From Cyclina sinensis (Eukaryota; Mollusca; Bivalvia; Venerida; Veneridae): a stretch of 64,000 nucleotides of DNA. Below the pieces are notes generated by a model. That model was not told the origin of the DNA, did no database searches, and saw nothing but the letters and a program-made list of their open reading frames with translations. The DNA lies in the NCBI GenBank assembly GCA_012932295.1, contig JAAONU010000006.1, positions 30,592,882 through 30,656,881 of the forward strand. The letters run 5' to 3'. Below are positions 1 through 11,652 of this stretch, in pieces; the stretch's first letter is position 1; every line of letters starts with the position of its first letter. A program made the translations under genes and the position numbers.

Positions 1-1354
1 CTGTTTATTTACATAAACGAAGATAACATTATAAACAAGGATTTTGCTAAGCCATTGAGTAATATATTTGAAATTTTAATAGTTCAAAAGAAGCAATATA
101 GCCCGAAATGGACTGATATATTATTACTAGGAATCTCAATGATTTGTAGAAATATAAGAATGCTCTCTCGCTATGTATAAAAGTCCATAACTTTTAACAG
201 ATATAGAATTAACATTGTTAAAAATGTAACTTCACATTGAGTTGAACACCCTGAGAGTCATGTACTCGAACACGCCACCGAAATGTAGTTGCTCCTCAAC
301 CACACATGGACTTAGAATTAACATGCAATGAACACTGCCATCTTTGCCTAATAATTGTTTTTTAGTCATGCTCCATCTAGAAAACGTCGGACGCATCATA
401 ACCCAACCTTCAGTTTTTTGGCAAATTATGTCTGAATTCCTCATATGAATTCCTACTTTTGTACTCAGGCAGGAACAGAAAACTTCCTCTATGTTAAATA
501 CATAGTTGTTTTTTTGTAATTGAGTACATGAATATTATAAGAATAGTGCAGGCGTGTAGCATGTCAGGCTTATATGTACGGGCAAAAGAATAATAATACT
601 CATCATGTATGTAAAAAATCAATGTAATTCATCTTAACCATCATCTGCATTATCATCACATCATCATCGTCGTAGCACATCATCATCATCATTATCATTA
701 TCATTTACAGCCATTTCATTTTACTTTCTGTTCTGGAAGTCTTCCTTATCACCATCACTATAATCATCACCATCATCATCATCAACATTATCATCATCTG
801 TTGTAGCAGAAGCAGCCGAAGCAGCACAAAATGGTCACGGTAATAAGTGCCGCTATCATCTATTTCACAATTACTTCAAGTCAGATATTATAATTTAGGA
901 TATATACATAAAACAAAACGAAAAAATACCTTACATTCATCCATATATAATTTTAACCTTTTAAAATCTTTGTGCAATGTATATGAATATTCCATAATTC
1001 TAAGAACAAGTTAGACTTCCTCTGTGTTATGCACAAATGCTTAACAGTAACATTATCTCTTGTGATTACTTGTTTAAAATGCTATGTCACATACTGCGAA
1101 CATTTAAAGTTTTGATGACATTTTATCGGTTTCAATCTCAAGGGTTATTTAAATGGCATACAGACAATTGAAGGATCTTAGAGATACTCCTTATTTAGCT
1201 CTGTTTAATAGTTATGCATTGCCCTGAAGAATTTTATCAGGTCAATGCGGGATTTTTCTATAGACTGTGTTATGTATGTGGATTCGTACATTTTGATCAC
1301 CACACAAAGATAAAAAACTTGCAAGTTGCAATTGATTTTAAAATTGTTTCTGTT
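1..1354. other. Non-genic stretch with ATC microsatellite
   Basis: No gene is recognised. Positions about 641-800 hold an imperfect (ATC)n-type microsatellite interrupted by about 60 bp of mixed sequence. A 70-codon open frame at 232-444 on the - strand has no recognisable domain and is not called as a gene. The remainder is AT-rich and featureless to my eye. Confidence 0.6.
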
Positions 1355-1797
1355 TTAAAGGGGCTGTGCTCCAGATGACACAAAAAAGAAAGTTTCCTTG
1401 TATTATAAATTTCTTGTGATATTATGACTAATGCTTAAAAAACTGACTAACTGACAAGAAATAAGTCAGGTAATCACATTATAAATTGATTTTTTTCCTT
1501 TCATTGTGCTATACCGTAACGCGACGGTATAACTATATTGTATAAGATTTAAAGTAAACGGTAGTTATTTCACATGTGGCGATAGTGGTGACAGTAAAAG
1601 CGTTGTTAAAATTTTGTTAACATGAGGGGTCCAGAGTTCAAATCCGGCTGAAGCGAATATATTTTTTTTGTTCTATTTTGACTTTTATAATCAGTTTTGA
1701 AGTAAAATATCATGTTGTTATAATCTCGCGGCATCTAAATATTTAATTTAAGTAAAAAAAATTTTTTATAATAAATCTGGAGTACAGCCTCTTTAAA
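1355..1797 (+). mobile_element. TIR-bounded element with internal hairpin and tRNA-like promoter (copy 1)
   Basis: The outer ends are inverted repeats: TTAAAGGGGCTGTGCTCCAG at 1355 onward matches the reverse complement of 1775-1797 with about two mismatches in 22. Inside, a perfect 7-bp hairpin (ATACCGT/ACGGTAT, loop AACGCG) lies at 1511-1530. It is followed at about 1575-1655 by a tRNA-like segment with an A-box-like GGCGATAGTGGTGA and a B-box-like GAGTTCAAATCC. There is no coding capacity. A second element with related ends and the same order of parts lies at 63554-63988 in the opposite orientation. This is read as a non-autonomous DNA element that captured, or was built around, a pol III promoter. 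Target duplications are unclear. Confidence 0.65.
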
Positions 1798-4700
1798 TAT
1801 TTAAATATCTTACACTGCTGCAAACCTGCACCGACAAAATTAATTGTGATAATATTATCAACAATACATATCACAATGATATATAGTAGTAATAATAACG
1901 AGAGAGAGAGAAGAAGAAGAAAAAGAAGAAGAAATAATTGCTACTGCTGCTGATGATGATAATGATAATGATGATGATGATGAAACTGCTAATCTAGTGC
2001 CAGGAGTGAAATGGGAAATAAAAGGCGAGTGAGGCAATATTCAAAACAAATATGTGGTGTGGAACGAATCGTATCATATTTTGAAAGTATTTATAAGTAT
2101 ATAAATAATACAAAATTACAACAAAAGACAAAAACTCACCCGAAAGAAACAAAACTTCACTTCGAGTGTTACCGGACCTTCCGAACACTTGAATATTTAT
2201 AGATTTACGTTACATAAAGAAAGGATTGATAAACATCTTGAGAGGAAAAAGTATATGAAAGCAAGCTACAGAAAAGTAGAATAACCTAATGCAAGTCAAC
2301 TATTCTGTATATTATGCGTGGTTCACACCCAACACAGAATTACTTCCCCTATCGTATATGACATGGGAAGTAAGCTACAGTTTTTTGTCCCTGGTTACGA
2401 CTGTAAAATACAAGGTTCGTGATAAGACGAACTTACTATACATATAGAACAGTGTTTGTATTTAACACCACAAGATACCATCTTATAAAATGTTTTTGAA
2501 TTAATCACACATTGTTTTGTTTTTTCCATGTGGGACAGACATTTAAGATTGTAATAAAACGTATAAAACTTTGTTTGCACCTGCCTTGATTATTTTATGT
2601 ATGAAATCAGATATTTAAGACCAGCTATTAACCGAAAAAGTGGGCTATTGATGGCACGGAAATATAAACATTAGATAGGGTTTCCTAGAAAAATATAAAA
2701 TGATATTGCTGTCAGTGTAACGATTTCTTTGCACAACGTATATATGTCAAATCAATGCACTTTCCCTATTGTTATGCCAACGGAGGGAGCATATTGTTTT
2801 TCTTCTGTCTGTCTGAAAACTTTAACCTTAACATAACACGGAAGTCCTTCCATCTGCAGCCCACTAAGAGGTCACGGGGTCAAAGGTCAACTCCTCACCC
2901 CCCCCGCCCCCCATGGCGTTCATACGAACATAGGTTTTCAGACATTAATATCAAATTAAAATTATTAAACACAATGATAATGAAGGAGAAAGAAATACTT
3001 TTCCTTGTACCTCTACAGTTTTGTACAGCATTTGAACCTCATTTTCGAAGTAAGAAAGAATATTACAGTTAAATTCCTTTGAGATATTACATTAACTGCA
3101 TATAGGGGAGGTAACCCTCCCTGGAAGCTAATGTTTACACTGCTTCGTGTTAGCTTTACAGAAATTCCCTCAACGCTACGTAGCTGATATCAATCTAAGA
3201 TTTAGATTGAAATATTTCACATTTACATTTTCTTCTTCGACGACTGTTTCCCGGGGCATATACTACAACTCGCAGGAGGCATAGATAGAGGGACGCTAAA
3301 GGTCACGTCGAATTTGTTATTTTCGTCTCTGTTCTGTTTAATTCTCTCTCTCTCTCTCTCTCTCTCTCTATCGCCTCCCACCTCCGCCCCTGAGCCCCGC
3401 GAACTAAAGAAACCAAGCCTTTAAGTGTATTGCAAGCAAAATCCGATGAGCACAAAATACTCATTGGTAAAAGTGTATCAAGATGTTAAAAGTCAGAAAT
3501 ACCAAATCATTGTTTAACTGAAATCTTTTTTTTTTCTGTTTGGTTCATCAGTGTAACATCTATCATTAAAGATTTCAAAGTTGTGCTTTGAATAAGTAAT
3601 TAGATGGTGTAATGGATTTGTATCAGGTGTGCATAATGAAAGCTATGTATTTGTATTTTATACGCGTCCTCTTTAAAGAAAAGTTAAGGCTAGTAAAAAT
3701 TAAAATTTGGTACATTAAAACCATAAGAATATGTATACTGGTTACGATGATGACTTTCACCAGCATTGGTTTGTAGAAAATTGGCACAGAAATACCGAAT
3801 CCGGAGATCTCAGGTTCTAATATTACTAGGAGTAAGAATTCATTGTGACTTTCAGCATACATCACACTCGGAGCAAGTACAGTTTGAATCATTGAGCTGT
3901 GATGTTGAACTTGTTTTCATAAGCGATATAAACAAAATGGGGGTAAAAACTTAACTACTCCAACCTTTATCCAGTCATATTTTCAGATTGGACGTGTCTA
4001 TTTTTCAATATGGACGGACATAATTACAATTTTAAGGGGTATTTAATTTTAAATTATTGCTTGAATAGCGAACACCGAATATCATGATCGGTCTGCAGGT
4101 CATTGGGTACTCTGGTCAGTTGAAAGCTTAAAAAGTAATCCTCACTATCGTTCCCGAAACGACATTTTCAAGACCCTGTTTCTAGTAAAAATGACGGCTG
4201 CCTTTCTTGTTAACAATGCAGTGGGCATACACACAGATTTTCAAAAAAAAGTATGAATAACCGGTAAATGAAGCAAGCAAAAACAAACTTCGGCAGATAG
4301 GAAATGCAGACGGAAAATGGATTTAAATAACACCAGAAAATTTTATTTGCTTTGCCTTTTTTTCCGAAATAATTTTAAAAATCAATTTAAGACCCTGTGG
4401 CCTTATCGTTAGATGATACAAAATCGTCTTGATAGCAGACGACAGTGGCATCACGTGTGATAATTCTCAAGGAACTTGTTACCCTTTTACGTCAGTAAAC
4501 AAGGAGAAACTTTAAGAAAGGTATGTTCCTTTATAAGGGTTTGGAAGAGAACATTCTTTATTTCTGCTTGTGTAAGAAAAAAACAAAACAAAAAACAAAA
4601 AACACATAGCAATATACTGTTAATGAATGAATGTGCGAGCACGACTGCTTTTCTTATAAAGTTTTATGAAATATTTTATCCAGGGACCTGACATAAAAGA

Positions 4701-5914
4701 AAATCACTATATGTCTTGAGTTTAAAGGTAGATATTTAAAAAAGCTGAAAATTGTCAATATTTTTTCATTGAGTCCCTGATGAATGACAGTATAAAATAC
4801 AGACATTTAACGTTTGTAAGAATGATTTAAACTTGACAAAAGAGGGAAATGAATCGGGTGTGATAAATCACCACATTTCTGAAGAAATGTACTTTGTATT
4901 GATCTGCCGAAATGTTTGAGTCAAACGCAGTGAGTGAGTGTGTGGGTGGGTATATGGGCGAGCGAGCGAGTGAGTGAGTGAACGAGCGAACGAACGAACA
5001 AATCGACGGACGAATACTAGTATTTAAGTAAATTAATAAAAAAATGAATGAATTAAAAATGGCTGGCGTGACTTTAAATAGATTATCGAACAGACACCAG
5101 TTTAAACCACATGTAAAACAATGTTTTTTGTTTGTTTGATTGTTTTTTGTTTTGTTTTTGTTTTTTGTTTTTATCTCGAAAAATAGTTAAAAAGACCACC
5201 ACCAGCTTGTTTACGTTAACTTTAAAATTGCGTTTAAAATGTTGAATATAATTGATAGTTTCAAAACACAGCAATCACATTTAGAACTGAATTGAAAAGT
5301 ACTAATAGTAATACATCATTGTCAGCTTAAATGAAACCTTTGACAGAAATCATACTATTGTAGAATATCTGAACGATAATGTAAGTTTGCTTATGTTTTT
5401 ATATTCAGAAAATGCGCTAAAACGACGTTGCGTCTTAAAGCTGCCTACGTCATACGTATGCTGAAATTCAGTTATCACTAAGACAAAATAAAACAGTCCT
5501 AAAAAAAGTTTGGGAAAAAATATATAGATTATTGTGATACTGCCTCATGTACGAAAGTTTAAACACACAATGCGCCGGAATTGAACTGCTTAGTCAAGGA
5601 TTTAGCACAAGTCTGCATTATGTGTCTTCATACTTGGTTAGACTAGGTCCAGTCTTGCTCAAAGTAATTGTTCATTTGTTGTTTTTTATCGAACAAAAGT
5701 ATTCAGAAGTACGATTAAATTCGACTACTATTGCACGTTGCATGTTGCGTGTTGATGTGAACATTATAATATCAAAGAATTATTTTGAATGCTAAATGTG
5801 GGAAACGTTTTGTGTTCAGTTACAAGTTTGAATACCGAATGGTTCTCGTTTTTTCTTCATGGAATGCAGTAATGTAATAAAATGTATTTCTTTACTACAG
5901 AGATCCTTACAGGA
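1798..5914. other. Intergenic region with simple repeats, no gene recognised
   Basis: The stretch contains purine-rich and GAT-type microsatellites at about 1890-1985, a C-rich run near 2898-2914 and a (CT)n tract at about 3341-3370. A GTGA/GCGA/GAAC-type microsatellite lies at about 4925-5010 and a T/G-rich run at about 5118-5175. A small palindrome with 9-bp arms TTACTTCCC/GGGAAGTAA sits at about 2340-2373. The sequence ctacag at about 5895-5900, just before the first EF-hand ATG, looks like a 3' splice site, so a 5'-UTR exon may lie somewhere upstream. I could not place it. Confidence 0.5.
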
Positions 5915-8503
5915 ATGTGGACCACAGCGTTAGCTGTTATTCTGTGTCTAGCAAGACTCTGGTTGGGGTGGGTATCTTATTAATTACATTACACTTTAAT
6001 ATTTTAAAGCTGTATTAAGAGGAAAATTTTGTTTCTATTTAACTGTACTTAAAGGGCGTCCTTGAATTGCCATTCCGGTTGAAAGAGACACATGTCTCTA
6101 TAAGGAGGTGGTTGTTTAACAGAGGATGTTTTATTGTACTTCTAGGTGTTTGAATCTTTTCTCCTACATTGTTAAACGACATTCAGTTCTGGGAGTACAT
6201 GACATTTATTAGTCTGTTCAAAATTTTATGTTCGAATGACGAATTGATTTAAATCTAAATTTCAATAAAAACTTGACTCTTCTGCAATAAAGAAATGCAA
6301 AAAGGGTTTCACCTTTCAGAGGTAAGCCACAACTCAATCAATGCTGAGTGCAAATAATTAATCAAACTAATGCGGAAATTAAAATAAACATTTGATTTAT
6401 AATGAAATGTTAACATCATAATATGAATCAATTACAACTGTAAGAAACAGGTTTCATGTAAAATAGTAGTGTAAAAGTGTTGTAAAGTAGCGGTACGCTG
6501 TGTGTATCATATAAGAATTGCCTATATAATCACCATAAAAACGGTGTTATTTCAAAAGGTGCATAGGTTGCAGACGAGTTACAGTTTTTCCTACTTAACC
6601 GTGATTCAATCAGCTCAATGCCTTATGCACTATTGAGGGGTTTCGTTCGGCGTTCCAGTTCTCAGATGTTACGGCTTTATGGTGTTTTAGTTATGCTCAG
6701 CGCCCTTGCAGATGAACACAGCCAACTGCAGAACGAGGCTAGAATGTTTATGGTGTACTTAGAAACTGCATCAGTCTAATACTTGATGTAAACAAATGAA
6801 GACTTTGTCAGAGACTGTTCATTTTACTAAAGATTTCAAATGGCACAAAACGAAATGTAATTTAACGATTATTTTCTCAGGGCCGAGAGTCACCCTGGAA
6901 GGCCTACAATTCCAGATGACCCGATTGCCAGGGCGATATTCATGGTTGCTGAGGCGAACAGGACAACAGACGGATTCCTTACAGCAGACGAAATGTCCGA
7001 TATCTTTCTAAAATTCGATATAAACGGTAACGATCATAATCAATCAAGGAAATTTTCGGAATATAATTAAATGTAGTCCAAAATTTATTACTAGCGTTTT
7101 TCATTCATACTTACAGCTAATTTGCACGAGAAGCTTTGCATTTCCTTAAAAATCATTGCTACATACAACTTGGTCAAAGCAAACGATTTTGGTTTTATTT
7201 GTTTTATTGCGGTTTAACGTCAGTTGTAACAGCTATGGTCAGTCCACCTAACAAAGTGTTCCTGGGTATCTAACCAGTTTACTAAGCAATTTCTCCGCAA
7301 GTGACTCGCTAATTCCTCACTTGCTTCAGAGGTGAGGGTCAAATTACCTGCAGGAGCATTATCTGAGATCAATTATCACGGGGAAATTTTGCCGGCCCTG
7401 ATTGGGACTGAACCAGGGATCGTCAAGATTGATAATCCGATGCTCTGCCTATTGAGCTAGCCGGTGTCAATAATCAGTGTTCAATATTATACAAAATATA
7501 ATTATGTTTTCATTGAAGTGGCAAAATTGCTTGATTGTTCTTTTTTATGATTCGCAGGGGACGGAGCCGTTGACGAAACAGAGTTCATTGCTCACTGGAC
7601 TCTGTTGAACCTTGGCGATCTTCAACACGCCGTCACATTGTTCCACCGTGCTGACTACAAACAAAGATGGCCGAATATCACGTGATCCTGATTATTCCAG
7701 ACTTTTCTATTATTTTGATAGAGACTGTAAGTATTTATAGAAAAAGCTTTCTCTTAAGTGAAATAAAAATATAAATTTTGTTTTGTTTATCACGGGCATA
7801 TGTGTCTTTAATTTCGCTCGGAGTTCTGCGGCTGTTGGTTCGTATACTGAAATTTGTGCGTTAAAATTATACTTTTTAACAGAAACAAATGTAGTTTTAA
7901 TCACAAAAAAACTTGTTTAAATAAGATCAAAATCTTGTCAAAGGTGTACACACTAAAATCAACTGACGATTAACTGCGTATTTTATGTTTCTTTATAAAA
8001 TGAAAAATAATTGATGAAGTAAGAAAAAAATAATATATGTATTTAAAAGATCTTAGGACACAATTATAGACACTAATAATTAATGGGTAATGATTCGTTT
8101 AATATTACTCATATTTACATGATTTTACATGATTTTGCATGATATTACTCATATTTACATGATTTTACATGATTTTACATGATATTACTCATAATTACAT
8201 GATTTTGCATGATTTTAAATGATATTAATCATATTTACATGATTTTACATGATTTTGCATGAAATTATTCATAGTTTACATGATTTTGAGAAAAAAAAAA
8301 GAAACTCGAGATTTTAGGGAATGCCTCGTTAATGCCTTGGAGTGTCCCCTGAAATAAACCAAAGCTCCTGTTTAACAATGAAATCAGTAAGAAAATAAAT
8401 ACACTCTGTCCTAAAATAAGAGAGATTTTATTTTACCTTTTCAGATGACGGAAAGATTTCTGAGGCGGAGTTTGTAAGTGTATGGTTCAGTTTGTCAACG
8501 TGA
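5915..8503 (+). CDS. Secreted EF-hand calcium-binding protein A (4 exons, one frame break)
   Basis: Coding exons are 5915-5967, 6881-7026, 7558-7726 and 8445-8503, with intron phases 2, 1 and 1, identical to the neighbour at 11653-14521. Exon 1 encodes a hydrophobic signal peptide (MWTTALAVILCLARLWLG), so the product should be secreted. After a GRPTIPDDP motif come EF-hand-type helices and loops: one loop begins DINGDGAVDETE, a second follows LFHRAD, and the last reads around YDGKISEAEF. Exon 3 is 169 nt against 168 in the paralogue. The extra base, around 7656 between the GAC and AAC codons, shifts the frame inside the third loop and would stop the protein about 14 codons later. Without it the frame rejoins a DPDYSRLFYYFD segment and exon 4, giving about 141 residues. 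The gene may be a recent pseudogene or, more likely, carries an assembly error. The likely role is extracellular or secretory-pathway Ca2+ binding; a link to shell or mantle is only a guess. Confidence 0.8.
7195..7472 (-). mobile_element. tRNA-derived SINE (family 1) in intron 2 of EF-hand gene A
   Basis: Read on the - strand, the head at 7472 carries an A box (TAGCTCAATAGGCAGAGCA) and a B-box-like GGTTCAGTCCC. A body with GGTGAGGAATTAGCGAGTCA-type sequence follows, then an A-rich, AATAAAAC-containing tail near 7195. The body and tail recur on the + strand at 44345-44517, which shows that this is a dispersed family. No coding capacity. Confidence 0.75.
8105..8285. repeat. 40-bp tandem repeat in intron 3 of EF-hand gene A
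   Basis: About 4.5 imperfect copies of a 40-bp unit built from 10-bp blocks (ACATGATTTT, GCATGATATT, ACTCATATTT). AT-rich and non-coding. Confidence 0.85.
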
Positions 8504-8624
8504 TTGGAGAGAATACAGTAGATCTATTAATGTATTATGTTTTATTAAAAGCAGTAATTTCCATGAAACATTTAGTTTATTACTTACTGAGGAGAAATAT
8601 GAAATATTAGCCTGAAACATAGAC

Positions 8625-8630
8625 AATAAA
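8625..8630 (+). terminator. Poly(A) signal of EF-hand gene A
   Basis: AATAAA 122 nt after the stop codon, the first canonical hexamer downstream. The assignment is by position only. Confidence 0.5.
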
Positions 8631-9825
8631 TACAAGATCCATGTGTTTCCAGTTCTTTATTCCATTTTCGCGCAATTCTTCAGCACAAATGTCAAAATGT
8701 TTTCCTGCGAGTACAGGGGGTGTCACTTTATGCAGGATTAAAGCAAATTGTCTTACTGTTAATTATTTTTCAAGCTGGTTTCAGTTTCATTTTCATAACA
8801 TTCAGATATCTTATTGAACAATGGAGGGGAGATTACTACTGTAAAGTAAGGGAAGTAACTGATGTGAGCTTTGTGATAGATTCCCAACCATTCTTTGGGA
8901 CAGGTGGTAAATTCTTTTTTTAATTTAGTGACACAAATTAACCATAAATGTTACGATTACACTGAACTTAAAAGTACCGAACTCACTTAAGATTGTTTGT
9001 TTTGCCTTTTCTGATGTGTACATTATATGGATCTTGAAATGTCTCAACAGTCTCCAAGACCTTTAACGACTACTAACGAACCTGTACATGTTCTTAGTTA
9101 ATAAATTGTACAAGAATAGTCTTGCCATAAAATAACACACACATATAAAGTTTATGAAACATTATCGTTCAAGCTGTTTCCCAACTTAAGGATCAGCATT
9201 TCGAAAACTGAACTCTTTCAGCAAATAAGTTTCTTAAATAACATTTTTAGGTTTTATAGATTTTTATCGTGATAATCGTGCTTTAAGTAAAAACTTTTTG
9301 GGTTTCGAATTTACAGCTACAGATAAAAGTCAAAAACATAATGTTAATTCAGGAGAAATGACGCTAGCGGTTAGAGCTGCTGAGCAATCATAACTATGTA
9401 CAAATATCGTGCGTCTGTAAAACTGCTTCCAATAGGTAGCCTTCCAACGACTCTTCTTGATACCGGAGGCAGTTTCAACAACAACAAAAAAATAAAATAA
9501 AAATGTGTGTAAAGTGAATAAAGATTGAAACACACTATAAAGATACTGAAGAAATCGAGAAATGAAAAAAAAATAGTCAAACTTAGTTGATCCAAAACAG
9601 CATCGCGGCAACTCGGCGATCTCCGGAAATGTTCGTGAGAGTTACATTGCGAGTATTGATGCGCAAGAACACCCCATAAAGTCCGATACATGTGATTTGT
9701 CCCTGAATAACAAAAAGACTTAAAACACATTTAGTTTCAATATGTCTCAAATACGATTTTGTGATCCAGGGATGACGTCAGAGAGTAAATTTTGCACTAA
9801 GAAAAGAATACTTAGTTTACGTTAC

Positions 9826-10490
9826 GGAAACTGTGTGAGTACAGCGACTGACAGTACTCGGTTGTAACATTAAGGAAACAGTGTGATTTCAGCGACTGAA
9901 AAGACTCGGTTGTTACACTAAGGAAACTGTGTGAGTACAGCGACTGAAAGTACTCGGTTGTTACATTAAGGAAACTGTGTGAGTACAGCGACTGAATGCA
10001 CTCGGTTGTTACATTAAGGAAACTGTGTGAGTACAGCGACTGAAAGTACTCGGTTGTTACATTAAGGAAACTGTGTGAGTACAGCGACTGAATGTACTCG
10101 GTTGTTACATTAAGGAAACTGTGTGAGTTTAGCGACTGAAAGCACTCGGTTGTTACATTAAGGAAACTGTGTGAGTACAGCGACTGAAAGTACTCGGTTG
10201 TTACATTAAGGAAACTGTGTGAGTACAGCGACTGAATGTACTCGGTTGTTACATTTAGGAAACTGTGTGAGTACAGCGACTGAATGCACTCGGTTGTTAC
10301 ATTAAGGAAACTGTGTGAGTACAGCGACTGAGTGCACTCGGTTGTTACATTAAGGAAACAGTGTGAGTACAGCGACTGAAAGTACTTGGTTGTTATATTA
10401 AGGAAACTGTGTGATACAGCGACGGAAAGTACTCTGTTGTTACATTAAGGAAACTGTGTGGGTACAGCGACTGAAAGTACTCGGTTGTTT
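9826..10490. repeat. 48-bp minisatellite, about 13-14 copies
   Basis: The unit runs TTACATTAAGGAAACTGTGT, then GAGTACAGCGACTGAA and a variable AGTACTCGGTTG. Copies are highly similar, with point changes in the AGTACT/TGTACT/TGCACT segment. Because 48 is a multiple of three, short open frames appear by chance. Confidence 0.9.
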
Positions 10491-11652
10491 TATGGCAGAA
10501 AGTGTTATAACGCACAGTTTTAGTGACAATGCCTGTGAGAATACACGTATTGAATTTAAATCGTATAAACTGTATAAGTGCTCAGTTTCAGGAGCGATTA
10601 CTGTAAGAATACTCGGTTTGAGTCGCAGAGACTGTGAGAGTATCCAGAGCTGTAGAAACAGCAGACGTGGAGAATTGGCCAGTTTGAAAAGAAAGTGAAA
10701 CAGTGATAACATAATAAACCAAGATGCTGATAGAAAAATGGAAATAGGTTCAACATTACTATCAGTATACAGACGTCTTATCATGTCAGAGACTATAAAA
10801 GTTATAAAAGGTGTCTTTCATATTAGATAAAACTATTTAAATGCCTCTGCAGATGGGATTGTTCTCATATGAGAGGAACTTTTCGGACTTGGTTGACACA
10901 GGTACATGCAAAATGCACGTGTATTTTATGAATAAACATTCCTTTATTATTCAATTATTCTGTTGAATTTGTAGTAATGGTATTTGCTAATGAACAGGTA
11001 TTCACGCTTACTACATTTGAGCTTAAAATTTCGTACTTGTTACATACGTTTTATTAAAACTGTAGCGAAGGGTTGTGTCGGTAGAAAATAATGCTGGCAC
11101 TAATAAGTCAGTTTGAGCACAATTAGTATCTTTATATAACAAACTGAAGGCATACGTTACAGGTATCGTATATCTCTTTTTATCAGATATTCAGCTCTTG
11201 CAATTTTAGTAACTTACTTTTGGAATCCTTATTAGCATATGTTCAATATAGTAGATACGGTGTCTCTTTTCATTTGAATATCTGTCTGACAGTCAGTTTT
11301 GAATAACTGAATGTCAATACTGGTATGCCATACGAGCTATTTTCATGCATGTAGAATGAACCGTTTGACAATAGACTTATTTCTGTTTGACTAGCATAGC
11401 TTACCATCTCACTCTAACAGAGAGAAAGGGGTGGGGTGGAGATTTATCTGGTCTAATTCACAAATATAATTTACCGTGTCTTCAACACTCCTCGATTGTT
11501 TCGCCGCCAGAAAATCACCCGGGCCTCATGCCGATTTTGATTGGAACAGAAACATATATTTGATCATCGCGTCATAATTTATAAGTACCCTTGCAGTAAC
11601 TCAACGGCCAGAATTTGGTGATATTTCAGTATCGGTCAGATGGCATTGAACA

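Larger units (their letters stand above)
8504..11652. other. Region between the two EF-hand genes
   Basis: Between the paralogues I see only the 48-bp minisatellite at 9826-10490 and unremarkable AT-rich DNA. Open frames at 9330-9730 (-) and 10411-10784 (both strands) have no domain signal and the latter overlap the minisatellite, so they are not called. The sequence atatttcag at about 11621-11629 may be the 3' splice site of a 5'-UTR intron of EF-hand gene B. Confidence 0.5.

Noticed and set aside
232..444. 70-codon open frame on the - strand with coding-like composition
   Set aside because: No recognisable domain, no clear partner exons, and no support beyond length. It could be a terminal exon of a gene outside the window, but this cannot be shown.
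9826..10490. Regular direct repeats resembling a CRISPR array
   Set aside because: The units are contiguous without unique spacers and the genome is eukaryotic; this is a minisatellite.
11640..11652. Upstream ATG as the start of EF-hand gene B
   Set aside because: Its frame meets a stop just after the exon 2 junction. The ATG at 11653 gives a signal peptide and the correct phase.
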